From Cryptomeria japonica (taxonomy: Eukaryota; Streptophyta; Pinopsida; Cupressales; Cupressaceae): 64,000 bases of DNA. The notes under the pieces were generated by a model that saw only the letters and a program-made list of their open reading frames with translations, was not told the origin of the DNA and ran no database searches. Below are positions 1 through 9,973 of this stretch, one piece after another (positions within the stretch are counted from its first letter, which is position 1; every line of letters starts with the position of its first letter). The translations under genes and the position numbers were made by a program. Where the stretch lies: the NCBI RefSeq assembly GCF_030272615.1, contig NC_081413.1, positions 716,305,867-716,369,866 on the forward strand. Direction: 5' to 3'.

Positions 1-337
1 GTAGATCTCTCAACCCTTATCCCTTTGTCCTTTTTTTTTAAGCCTTAAATCCCGAAAATCCCAAAAAGAGAGAGAAAGAAAGAGCTTTCATTGATAAATC
101 CATCTAAATCCCAAAATTGTTGACAATTTGTCCAAGCGTAAGTCCCTTTGTGTATTACCAGCAAATCACAATGCCCATTGAGCTTATCCACACGTCAAGA
201 CCTGACTAAAGAAACCTTGGAATTGCCATATGATCGTCTAGCAATCTTCACATACGCAGTGGTTTTTCAAGAGAGGATAAATTATCTTTTGGGTACTTTA
301 TTCTAATGTTTGGTAGATGATAAAACAGACACCAACA
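1..337 (+). mobile_element. 3' end of a gypsy-type 5' LTR (truncated by window edge)
   Basis: The stretch aligns by eye with the last 340 bases of the solo LTR ending at 3590: both share a run mentioning a splice-donor-like 'gtaagtccc', 'gagcttatccac', 'aaccttgga' and a terminal 'CAACA'. It ends at ACCAACA (331-337). It is followed by AAATTGGTGCTA and, about 100 bases on (around 455), by a related AAATTGGCACTAGAAGGAGG; the second resembles primer-binding sites of Tat/Athila-type gypsy elements. This is therefore read as the downstream end of a 5' LTR whose gag starts near 536. The 5' part lies outside the window. Confidence 0.6.
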
Positions 338-535
338 TAAATTGGTGCTAAAAGGAGAGCTGAACGCGATGGATGTCTGAAAAGCTGAACATTAGATCAC
401 ATCAATTCATATTTGCGAGAAGTTATCTAGAGCTTTTTACCCTCCTCCCACGCAACATAAATTGGCACTAGAAGGAGGGCTTGATAATAGAGACAAGTGA
501 TTGCTCATAATTTTCGGTAGTAGATATGATGCAGC
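338..535 (+). other. Leader of gypsy element with two primer-site-like copies
   Basis: This is the untranslated stretch between the LTR end and the first gag ORF. A motif 'ATAAATTGG(T/C)(G/A)CTA(A/G)AAGGAG' occurs twice, near 337-356 and near 455-474, each preceded by an AACA. This suggests a local duplication that included the LTR/primer-site junction. No coding evidence was seen. Confidence 0.4.
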
Positions 536-2075
536 ATGATGTTGTCGCATGAATTTCCATTTGATCTGCTTCTAGAGCAACTTGAACCAAGACTAAGTCA
601 AACAAATATTGCAGATCAACTATGTTCACTTGCTTGGAAATCAAAATTAGATCATTCTCAATTCAAGCAAGTCAGTCACGCCATCACTAAAGAAGAAAAA
701 AAGGGTCGACAAAATGAAGCGACAATCAAGAGAGACTTGGAAAGACAGAAGATTTTGGCTCTTTGGCCTCAAGTCCTTAGAGAAATTCGGCAATTTTCTT
801 TCAAACCTGCCAGTAGAATTTCACTTGTTGGCATGATGAAGAATGGGCCTACCAATCATTCCTCCTGAACCAAGTAGAGATCCTAAACCAATATTGCAGC
901 CGAACTTAAGTTTTCATGACGAGCAAGAGAACGTCATCACAGAATTATACAACTTAGCTTGGAGTGTAAGAAGAAATTATCCTGACTGGCGTCGAATGCG
1001 CTTTATCCTTGAAGAAGAACAACAAATTGTTGATCACATTGACGCACAAATACGAAGGGAGCAATGTCTATTGCCACCCCAAGAAGTTGACCCAGCTCCC
1101 ATACCAGCTCCTGCACAACCGCGACAAAATTGAAACGCGTTGGATCGCATAGGTTCTTTCTCCCCAGACAAATTTCGAAGAATCCTAAGATCGGCCCCGA
1201 GTTCATCCAAGGGATTTGTGGAGTTAGGATCCTCTACTAGATCCAAGCAAAGGAAAAGGATATTTGAAACCGGTGGAGAAGAAAGCTCACCAAGCAGGGA
1301 CATTCCACGAGAGGAAGACATTTTCAGCTTGTTCCACATTTCTAGTTTATTCCAAACATTTGCTCCCAAAGCGCAAGTTACACAACTAGACCCGCCAGAA
1401 TTCCCAATTCAAGGGACTTCACCTCCAGCGACTCCCCAAGAGGTTGCTCAGCAGTCTCCAACAAGAGTACATCAAGCAAACATCCCAATGGCTTGGCGCC
1501 CAGCTAATGCATCTCCTATGGTCTTTACAGCCTATCATTACATGCCCAAGAATCTGGAACAATTCTATTCCAAATTCCATAGTTGCGACTTGAGCCGCTA
1601 AGTTGATGAGCATATAAGGATTTTTGAAGATCTCCTTCATAATAGGGATGTCCAACATGAAGATGTTGCTTGCAGGCTTTTTCCCTACACTTTCGATGAA
1701 GAAGCTTCTCACTGGTATATCCACTTGCCAGCCGACTCCATTCATAATTGGCAGGAAATGAAAGATGCCTTCTTAGAAAAGTTCAGATCACCAATTTCCC
1801 CATCCGATTTATATCGGCAATTTATAGAAGTAAGGAGGCAAGAACACGAGCATATTAGCACTTTCAACAACAGGTTCCACAAGGCTTACACAAGGCTGAG
1901 AGATCCTTATAGTTTGAATAATGTTGCGACACTACCTGTTATTAAGCAGCTCTAGATCCCCTTACTGCCGTGTTTGCAAAATTCGCTCCTGACCCTTCTA
2001 GAGGGTCCAAGGCGAAATTCTTATAGAGCCTGTCCCTGGAAAGACTCTTGAACAAACTTAATTTTGATGTCTTCT
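536..2075 (+). pseudogene. Ty3/gypsy gag, broken (N-terminal and central part)
   Basis: A degenerate gag reading frame. The first segment (536-868) is Lys/Gln-rich and unrecognised. A +1 shift leads to 843-1955, interrupted by stops at 1131-1133, 1599-1601 and 1953-1955. The 1725-1955 piece carries the typical retrotransposon gag core (motifs NWQEMKDAFLEKF, LYRQFIEVRRQ, TFNNRFHKAY), which forms the capsid-like shell of Ty3/gypsy particles. After another frame change the gag signal continues (PLTAVFAKFAPDPSRGSK) to about 2050, where a solo LTR interrupts it. The gag tail resumes at 3591. The frame is dead. Confidence 0.7.
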
Positions 2076-3590
2076 TGTTGATGATTTAAGGTATAAAATG
2101 CTATGTTGAAATGAATTTATTATGTGTCCTTAATCATCTTTTTGTTTGTCTTGTAGTTAAAAGGCGACTATCTCCAGTCTGGCATCAACAAGAATGACCT
2201 TCTCCAGCCCAGCATCATCAAGGACGGCCTTCTCCGGTCCAGCATCATCAGGGACGACCTCTTCCAGTCCAGCATTCGAAGGAAAGGTACACCATCCATC
2301 CTGCACATCGAAGACAAAGGAAGTTAAAGCAAGGGTTCGTTGAAGAAGCAGACAGTTTCAGAAGAGTTAATTAAAGCTAGCTTCTCAGCAATATCAAATT
2401 GAATATCTACCAAGTTACAAGTGTCAGACAAGGTGGCATCCCAGTCATCACTCCTCCAGTCGGATTGGTCCACCTCAACGTGTCCACATTCAATGTAACT
2501 GACTCATGGGAGATGGCACAAACTTCGATGTACCTACCCCGGTTCTCCATTGGTCGAATATTCCAGAGAAGACATGTGTCCAAATAATGCAATTATTTCA
2601 TTGGCCAGAATTGAGTTTGTTGTAACAAACCCTAATTAGGGTTTTCATTGTAAAATCTCGGCCATTGATCTCAAATTGATCTAAGCCATTGAATTGTATT
2701 GAGGGCGCTATATAAGCCCTGGTTCCTCATTTGTAAAGATAATAGTTAGTCAGTAGTTAGAAGGTGAATAGTTAGCTAATAGTGAATAGTCAGTTGATAC
2801 AGTAGCAATTAGAGTAGAATAGCAAGAGAAGGCGAACATTGTTGCCAAGATGTTGTTGTAAAAGACTTGTAAAACTTCATTGAAGAAATGGTGAAATCTA
2901 TGAGTCGATTCAACAATTTGCATGGTCTTTATACTTCTTAGATTTGATTTCATGTTATTAGATGAGTGCAAGAAATGTGTTTGATTGATGGTGAAATTTG
3001 TATATCCATACTACTAGCAGTTTGTTGATTGCAGACTTGCCTTGTGTAGTCGGCTGGAATCATTCAACTTAAGCTTAACTTCCATTGTCGCTTCTTAATT
3101 GATATGCATCAGCCTGATGGTGTCTATGCCTATAGCGATGATCTGAACATCATAAAGCTTTCCTCCGAAGATCGCACTAACCTTGTGGAGATGGTCCTGG
3201 GATGTCAAGACAAGACTTAGTTAGAATTTCATCAAAGGCCATTCATTGTTCCTACATTCTTAGTGTCAGAATTAGATCCTTCCCTCGCCCTCATCCTTTT
3301 TTCCCTTTTTTCAAAAAATCTAGGCTAGTGAAATCCTGTGTTCCAGCAATATTCAAAGCAAATCAGACGTTCAGTCATCAAGTGTAAGTCCCCTTGTGAT
3401 TCCAACAAAATCACTTCATACCACAAAGAGCTTATCCACGAGTAGAGAACCTACATACAAGAACCTTGGAGTTGCCTCGATTGATCCTTTGGCGAGATCT
3501 TCAGCAGTAGGGAAACTTTGCTCAAGATAGGATAAGGTACCTTTAGGTATTTTATTCTGTGTTCGCATGTGCATGAAAAACACATCAACA
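2076..3590 (+). mobile_element. Solo LTR (5'-truncated) of the giant-LTR family, inserted in gag
   Basis: From about 2160 to 3590 the sequence matches, in inverse orientation, the 7622-9050 part of the 4340-bp LTR. The match includes the CTTCAAGTGTCAGA-like segment, the 'aaaccctaattagggtttt' segment and a TATATAA box (2709-2715) followed by an R/U5-like region. It ends in CATCAACA (3583-3590). Its left end is given as TGTTGATG (2076), the inverted complement of the right end. The other family members start TGTTGTGA, so the left boundary may be a truncation rather than a true terminus. No clear 5-bp TSD was found. It splits the gag of the surrounding gypsy element. Confidence 0.65.
2709..2715 (+). 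promoter_or_regulatory. TATA box of LTR promoter
   Basis: TATATAA sits in 'gcgctatataagccctgg' in the middle of the LTR. The same element is found inverted in the sister LTR at 8475-8481. Its conservation in both copies and its position in the LTR support a Pol II promoter reading rightward. Confidence 0.6.
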
Positions 3591-4035
3591 GGTATCAAAA
3601 GGATAATCAGAACAATCGGGGTTTCGAGAACAACAACCAAGCTTTCCAGAAGAGGAAGTGGAATAGCGGACCTAATAATGACACTGTGCCATCTCCCTTG
3701 GATAATCAACCCGTTACTAATAATCGTCCTACAGACAATGTATATTTAGCAGAACCTGCTCTGTCAAAATGTGTAGATTGCACAACACTAATCAACATTT
3801 TGAACTACAATGCTACGAGTTTCAAGTAGCCGCAGATATTTTCCGACGTGAGAAAAGAAATTCATACACTGAGGATCCCAAGTAGCTGGATATGAATCGA
3901 TTCCTGTAACAAGGTATGATCAAGCTTTAGTCCTTGAGAATGTCAAATCATACCAGCCCAATCAGAGATTCCCACCCACGTCTACTAATGGCCTAGTAGA
4001 GTCGCCACCATCCTTTGGAAGGACAAGATCAAGGT
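3591..4035 (+). pseudogene. Ty3/gypsy gag tail with zinc-knuckle remnant
   Basis: Coding traces resume directly after the solo LTR: an Asn/Gln-rich basic linker (YQKDNQNNRGFENNNQAF, 3592 on) typical of the gag nucleocapsid. Near 3770-3825 the Cys/His residues of a knuckle can be read only across two frames (C..C...H......C). Traces run to about 4035. The segment is collinear with the gag upstream of 2076, so the two belong to one gene interrupted by the LTR. Confidence 0.55.
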
Positions 4036-4190
4036 AGATAAAAATTGCTCTTGGACCACGGCAAGGACAAGACTTACTAGTTCACCTTAGGATCTTTACA
4101 AGGACATGGCTTGAAACTCACCACTTTCTTTTACCTCATCAATTTGAGCCTTAAGTTTTTCAGTCTCTCCACATGAAAGCATCATCAATT
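4036..4190 (-). mobile_element. Left remnant of truncated LTR (hairpin-motif family)
   Basis: It contains 'ttgctcttggaccacggcaa', the same 'gctct-ggacc-aaggacaag' pattern that repeats at 13705-13930. The 4191-13637 element inserted between the two (TSD CAATT), so this stretch and 13643-14423 form one interrupted LTR fragment. The orientation is taken from the right part, whose TGTTGTGA terminus lies at 14423 on the minus strand. Confidence 0.45.
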
Positions 4191-5726
4191 TGTAATGTCC
4201 CCTTTTCTGGGTGACATGAGATGAGCAGGGTTGACCTACCATTTGAGTTCCCATAGGTCAACGACATGGTTAGGGGACTCATTCTGAGGGTCATAGAGCT
4301 TTGCAGGGGCTCTGTGAGCCGTTTCGGACCTTCAGACGAGGTCTCCTATTTTTTAGGGAGAACTGGCAGTTGACTGAATGACCACATGGGGGACCAAGGA
4401 GCAGAGCAGGATCCTTTTGAGCAGTTACAGGTGTTTGGAGAGGGGTTCCTACTTTTTAGGGAGATTCCCTACTTTTTAGGAGGTTGTGCCAGTTTCCATA
4501 TTTGAGGTTCCACGGGACCATACCATGGTTTCAGTTTCAGGAAGATTGGGTGTGTTTCCTAGTTTCTAGGAGCATCCCTAGATTTTTGGGATGGGATTGC
4601 CAGTCAGCCCATCTTGTCAGGCATCAGTCACAGGCAGGTGACAAAGTCAGATTCATGTTTGGTTGGTTATTTTGGGCTATTATTGGATCTATGGAAATAT
4701 TTTAATATATTTAAATATTTCCTAAGTTAGCGTTTAAATAAATTAAAATAAGGCTATGTATATAGCCATTTCGGAGTAATAAGGGGTTTTTGGCTTCATC
4801 TGGTTTGATATGCCTATGTGTTATACCTCGTTGGAAAGGTCTTTAACTTTGCTACATGATTCTCACCTCCCGGAGTCTTTTTGGATGCTTGAAGCTATTT
4901 ATTCGCAATAAAGTGATATTTTTCTATAGTTTGACGCCATAATTGGGAAAGTGTCACTTTAATTATAAAGCGCAAGCTTTATTATTCTTTAGGGTTCGAC
5001 TTGCAAAGGGAAAGGAGTTATAAGGAGATGAAAACCTAATTGATAGCATCTTTGATCATTTTGAAACTTGCGAATTTGGGAATTGCTCTGGAAGAGTGAT
5101 TTTGGTCTAGGACGCAAACCCCAGGTCTGAGCTTGCTGGGACGTAGCCCTCAGCAGGAGTTGACAGTGGATTTATCCAGGATTGCACAGAGATTGTCAAA
5201 GGTAGAAGACACATCTTCTTGGCCTGAAGATTCAGCATGCATATTGGGGGTTTCAACAGGACGGCTGGTCTATTTCAGCTGGCACGTGATTTGCAGTAGC
5301 TTCCACGCCTCCTTTTGCAACCACGACTTGTTTGTATGTTGGCTTGAAGGGTTGTATTCAGTTTATTTGGTCTTCCTTGTTCGTTGCCAGTAATATTCCT
5401 CCATTTGGCATCAATCCAAATTGAGAACAGCTCCAAATAAATGTATGGATTCTTCCTAAATACAAAACTAGGTTATTTGCCTGGTATGATTTGCAGTATT
5501 TTCAGATTGCTTAAGTGTTCTTACATATGAACATTGTTTACTGTTTATTTCACAGTTGTTGCTATTTATCAATTACTTTACTTATAGCATCAAAATCCAA
5601 AAAGAAACAATCCCTTTCTCCAACTTCTGTCTATTCTATAAGATCACCGGAAAATTACAAAAATATAGTATGTTTAATTAAGAATTTACAGCAGCAACAG
5701 CAAAAGGATCCATTTGGGATCTTTCA
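4191..5726 (+). repeat. 5' LTR of the 4191 element
   Basis: A 1536-bp LTR, TG...CA, with the same length as its partner at 12102-13637. It contains repeated 'cctactttttaggga' lines near 4450-4480 and an AT-rich segment around 4690-4990. The short open frame at 5133-5393 recurs in both LTRs and is not considered a gene. No obvious consensus TATA was assigned; 'gtatatagcc' near 4756 is a weak candidate. Confidence 0.93.
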
Positions 5727-5727
5727 C

Positions 5728-5739
5728 TGGTATCAGAGC
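5728..5739 (+). promoter_or_regulatory. Primer binding site (tRNA-iMet)
   Basis: TGGTATCAGAGC lies one base after the LTR end CA. This is the standard plant retrotransposon site complementary to the 3' end of initiator methionine tRNA, where minus-strand DNA synthesis starts. Confidence 0.9.
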
Positions 5740-5824
5740 CTAATCCTGCCAGCCTGTGTGGTGGTAATTGCATTCACTTGGTGTGATTGGATTTGGTTTT
5801 CAGTTGGACATAAAAAGAATCACC

Positions 5825-6007
5825 ATGACAGGGTTATGTAAAAATAAACAAGCAGGGAGGGAATTTGATCAAACACCTTCAAAGAGTTCAAGACACACTA
5901 GAGGTACAACTACATCTAAAAGTACAAGGAGGCCCCCTGTTAAAACATTCAATGATACAGTCATAAGCAACTATCATGGGTATTGCTCCCTTCCAAAAAA
6001 GCTATAG
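5825..6007 (+). CDS. Short upstream ORF in frame with the 538-codon ORF
   Basis: An ATG at 5825 in the context CACCATGAC opens 60 codons of a basic, Ser/Thr/Arg-rich peptide (e.g. SKSSRHTRGTTTSKSTRR). It ends at a single TAG (6005-6007). The next ORF, beginning 6011, is in the same frame with no other stop between. The two may once have been one protein of about 600 residues, or the TAG may be suppressed. No family is recognised. A basic N-terminal tail would fit a nucleic-acid-binding protein, but that is speculation. Confidence 0.45.
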   Translation: MTGLCKNKQAGREFDQTPSKSSRHTRGTTTSKSTRRPPVKTFNDTVISNYHGYCSLPKKL

Positions 6008-6010
6008 GAT

Positions 6011-7627
6011 ATGCTTACCTTCACCCAATTTATGGGTATTCCAGATGAAGCTGAAGATGCTATGAATTCATATCAGCTGCAAATAAAAAGAGAAGAACCG
6101 ATTGACTCATCCATAAATGAGGTTTGTAAAAATCTCTATGAAGAATTTGATGAACATGCTACAAGGGATGAAGTGGTACCTATGAATGTTGAAAACATGT
6201 CACAAAGGTATGGCAACCATTCTGATTTTTATAACAGCAGTCCTTCATATGAACACAATGATGATTCAAAGGTCATGGCACATGAGGAGGAAGTTGTAGG
6301 AGGGATTCCTACAGTTGGCACGCAATATATGAGTGTTAAACAAGAGGGATGCAAGGGGAAAACAAGCCATAGCAGCCCTGACTTTTATGACAACAGTCTT
6401 ACTACTAGGGCTAATCAAGATTTCGATGCATTGGTGCATGAGGATGATGGTTGTGAGGGGTCATCTCAGGCAAACAGTCATTGTTTGGGTGTTACTGATG
6501 CTTTTGATATTGAAGATACATGTCATAATGAGTCTGATTTTTCAAATCAGACCTTAGAAGATGGGAACAAAACAGAAAATGTGCCTAATGGTGATGGTTC
6601 CGAGGAGAGTTTGACGGATGTGTCTGAGTCTATCTTGATAGGAGAGGTGTATGTTGAACTTGGCAAATCAGCAGCCTCTAGCATGTCATTCGAGCCACCC
6701 CACGAGGTTCATAACAAAAGTGATATAACTTCTCTTCCTCAAGATATGGCAGCCTTTGGTCAAGAAGAGAATAATGATTTGCATTCTAGACTTGAAGGTA
6801 CGCATGGTGCAATCATAGCTTATGATAATGTGAATAATACAATCCATCATAAATCAGAGTTTGTGCATTTTGGGACAGCTGATATAGAGCAATCTCAGAG
6901 GATGAATGAAGGATGGTTGGCAAGAGCCAAGCAAGCCAAGTTGATAGCTCATCAGGCCAAGCTCCAACTTCAGCACATTCATGATACTCATCACCATATT
7001 GGTAAGGAGGAACAAGAGCTATCTAATTCTGATTTTTCAGCTGATATAGGTCATTTTTTTCATGGTGGTGATGGAATTGATAATGAGGCTCATAGTGGAC
7101 CAGCCACTAATGAGTTATCCTTGATTGGCATAGAAGGTGTTCCCAATGCACCTTTGATTTTGTCACCTCTTTCATATGATAAGGCAGTGTTGTACTTATT
7201 GATTGGTGACTCAGTTTTCTTAGATTTGACAGTCGGCTATGAAGATCAGCATGTAAGGGACTTCATTTGTTACATGGCTCAACAAAACATTTACTTAGCA
7301 ACCTTTAATGAAGGCACATTAATGGAAATAGGTAAAGTTACAACAACTGTTTGGAGGTCTTGGAAAAGTATTCAACACACTTTACTTGTTGGAAATTGGC
7401 TCATTGATGGATTCATAACAGCATTGATGGTTGGTAGTACTTGTGGCTCCAATTGGAGTGAAGTTCTTAGCCGGTTAGATGATGTTCAAGTTCACAGCAG
7501 CAGTATAATGAGTATTGACATGATGGATGGATATGACAGTGCAAAGATTTGGGATCCTGGTATTGACATGTGTGGTGTATTTCTTCAGTGGATCCATGAG
7601 GAGTTGTTTCACTTTGGGTATTGTTGA
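6011..7627 (+). CDS. Unknown 538-residue protein encoded by the non-autonomous LTR element
   Basis: A long intact ORF filling the internal region. The first 330 residues are acidic and Ser/Asn/Asp-rich (low complexity, probably disordered). A Lys/Ala/Gln/His-rich helical stretch follows (GWLARAKQAKLIAHQAKLQL, residues about 300-320). The C-terminal 170 residues (from about APLILSPLSYDKAVLYLLIG) look globular, with hydrophobic and aromatic positions such as VWRSWKSIQHTLLVGNWLID. I see no zinc knuckle, D-S/T-G protease motif, RT or integrase motif. The displayed C-terminus is artificial: the nested LTR starts at 7622, so the final Cys and stop come from it. Without the insert, the frame stays open for about 45 further codons to the polypurine tract, ending in a Leu-Glu-Gly-Lys-Gln-like tail reminiscent of gypsy pol C-termini. 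Function unknown. Confidence 0.6.
   Translation: MLTFTQFMGIPDEAEDAMNSYQLQIKREEPIDSSINEVCKNLYEEFDEHATRDEVVPMNVENMSQRYGNHSDFYNSSPSYEHNDDSKVMAHEEEVVGGIPTVGTQYMSVKQEGCKGKTSHSSPDFYDNSLTTRANQDFDALVHEDDGCEGSSQANSHCLGVTDAFDIEDTCHNESDFSNQTLEDGNKTENVPNGDGSEESLTDVSESILIGEVYVELGKSAASSMSFEPPHEVHNKSDITSLPQDMAAFGQEENNDLHSRLEGTHGAIIAYDNVNNTIHHKSEFVHFGTADIEQSQRMNEGWLARAKQAKLIAHQAKLQLQHIHDTHHHIGKEEQELSNSDFSADIGHFFHGGDGIDNEAHSGPATNELSLIGIEGVPNAPLILSPLSYDKAVLYLLIGDSVFLDLTVGYEDQHVRDFICYMAQQNIYLATFNEGTLMEIGKVTTTVWRSWKSIQHTLLVGNWLIDGFITALMVGSTCGSNWSEVLSRLDDVQVHSSSIMSIDMMDGYDSAKIWDPGIDMCGVFLQWIHEELFHFGYC
7617..7621. repeat. Left TSD of the 4340-bp solo LTR
   Basis: GGTAT, repeated at 11962-11966 on the other side of the insert. 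A perfect 5-bp duplication as expected for LTR integration. Confidence 0.9.
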
Positions 7628-8474
7628 CGTGTATTTTGTACCCAATCATACACAGAATAAAATACCTAAAGGCATCTTATCCTCTCTTGAGAAAATAGTC
7701 TCTAACTGCTGAAGATTCGCGTAAAGGATCAGTTAGGTAGACTCCAAGGTTCTTTTAGTGGGGTCTCCACGTGTGGACAAGCTCCAGTGGTATGATGTGA
7801 TTTGCTGGAATCACAAGGGGACTTACATTGAACTTCCGATCTGCTTTGCTGGACACAGGCTCTTACTAACTTGGATTTGAAAAATAGAAAAAGGATAAGG
7901 GCGAAGAGAGGATCTAATCCTAATACTAAGAATGTAGGAGCAATGATTGATTTTTGATGAAACTCTAACTAGATCTTGTTTTGACATCAATGGAACATCT
8001 ACACAAGGCTAGTGCGATCTTCTAGGGAAGCTTTATGATGTTCAAATCATCACCGCAGGCATAGATACCATCCAAGTTGATGCATATCAATGAAGAGGCG
8101 ACAAATTGAAATTGAGCTTAGGCTGAACGATTCCAGTTGACTACGCAAGGCAAGTCTGCAATCAACAAACTGCTAGTAGTATGGATGTACGAATTCCACC
8201 ATTAATCAATCACATTTCCTCCATTCATCTAATCATCTACCATCTAAGATTGAAGACTCAACAAGAAACCATGCAAATTGCAAGAAAAACGACATATTTC
8301 ACCATTACTTCAATGAAAATGGAGTTTGTTTACAATCAATGGCAACAATATCTTGCCTTGTCCTCCTATTCTACTCTAATTGCTATTCTATCAACTATAT
8401 TCTAACTCTTCCAACTATTTACAACTCTCTCTAATCATCTAAAATTCCTTTTTTACAAAATGAAATGCCTGGGC

Positions 8475-8481
8475 TTATATA
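8475..8481 (-). promoter_or_regulatory. TATA box of giant LTR
   Basis: TATATAA on the minus strand, in a context matching the + strand sister LTR at 2709-2715 ('tataagccc'). Confidence 0.55.
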
Positions 8482-9973
8482 GTGCCCACAATACAATTTG
8501 ATGGCTTAGATCAATTCAAGATCAATGGCCAAGATTTTACAATGAAAACCCTAATTAGGGTTTGTTACAACCATTACATAACATTTAATGCTTGACCAAT
8601 GATAAAATTGTATTGCTTGGACACATGTCCCTTCTAGAAAAATCGACCAATGGATAGCCGGGGTAGGTACATCGGAGTTTGTGCCACCTTCCATGAGTTA
8701 AGTACATTGAATCTGGACATGCTGAGATGGAACACACTGACTGGAGGAGTGATGACTGGGATGCCACCTCATCTGACACTTGAAGCTTGCTAGATATTCA
8801 ATTTGATGTTGTTGAGAAACTTGCTTTAATTAATTCCTCTGGATCTATTTTGCTTCTTCAACGAGCCCTTGTTCTAACTCCTTGCGTCCTTGATGTGCAG
8901 GAAGATGATGTACCTCGCCTTGGAACACTGGATTGAAAGAGGTCGCCCATGTCTTGGCTTGATCGTCCTGGCGAAGACCGTCCTGGCGAAGACCGTCCTT
9001 GATCCGGCTTGATTTTCCTTGAAGAGACCTCCATTTGATGCCTACACAACATTTCAAAATTAGTACCATGATTTTGCAATACATAACATAAATTAGAGAG
9101 CAATTTTTTAGGAAACTTAATGATAAGTCCTTTATTAATCATTTCCTAAAAAAAGACTGAGCTAAGGCAAAACAAAATTCCAAAATCCAAAATCTAAGCT
9201 ATGACGATTAACAATCAAAATCAAAACAATAAATCCATATCGCCATACCTCACTAGAGAGCTAACTCTAGAATGCAAAATGAGGAATTTGCCTAGGCAAA
9301 AATCAAAATTCGATAGTCTTGATGTGATCTTCAAAAGAACGTTCCTCTTATCAACTTCGCCACCCTTCAAGTCTTGGACGTGATCTCCTCTTCAAGTTAG
9401 CAATTTCGCCATCTTTGATATGTCTTTGACGTCCTAGGCAACTTCGCTCAAATAGAAACTTCAAGTTCGCCTCTCCTTTGGATAGTAGTTTCGCACCACC
9501 TTTGATTGAATTCGCTCCTCTTCTTGAATGATAATTTCGCCCTTCCTTTGTATGAAATTCGCTCCTCTTTTGCCTTCTCCAAGTTGCATATGAGAGATGA
9601 TAAATGATGATGTGAAAATGAAATAAACACCTTCCTTTATAGGCGCTCACCTTCATATTGACCTTAGGCCGACTTGATAATTAATAAGGCAAATTAAACG
9701 ATTTTTTAATAAATAATAAAGGCCGACCTTGACAAAATAAACCCAAGCGCTCCCTTTTGATTTTTATTAAATTAATAATTAATTATTAAATGCCTTTATT
9801 TTTAATTAATAAATTTCGATTTTTTACAAAGGCAAAAAATAATTAATAAATACATACCATGCGCTATTTAAATGCTTTTAATTAAATATCGATTTTTTTC
9901 TAGCATTTAAATAAATTTAAAAAATGTTTGTTTAGCGCCCAAAAATGAAAAAGTGGGAAGATACGTACCTCAT

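Noticed and set aside
1956..2050. Apparent match of 'cgctcctgacccttctagagg' to the hairpin motif of the giant LTR
   Set aside because: In another frame this stretch translates as normal gag (PLTAVFAKFAPDPSRGSK), so the similarity is coincidental.
3591..3603. GGTATCAAAAGG after the solo LTR as a tRNA primer site
   Set aside because: It reads as gag coding sequence continuing from before the LTR; the resemblance to TGGTATCAGAGC is partial and no retroelement body follows.
5133..5393. 86-codon frame, repeated at 13044-13304
   Set aside because: It is duplicated because it lies in both LTRs of the 4191 element; no domain, no start context, and no homologue recognised.
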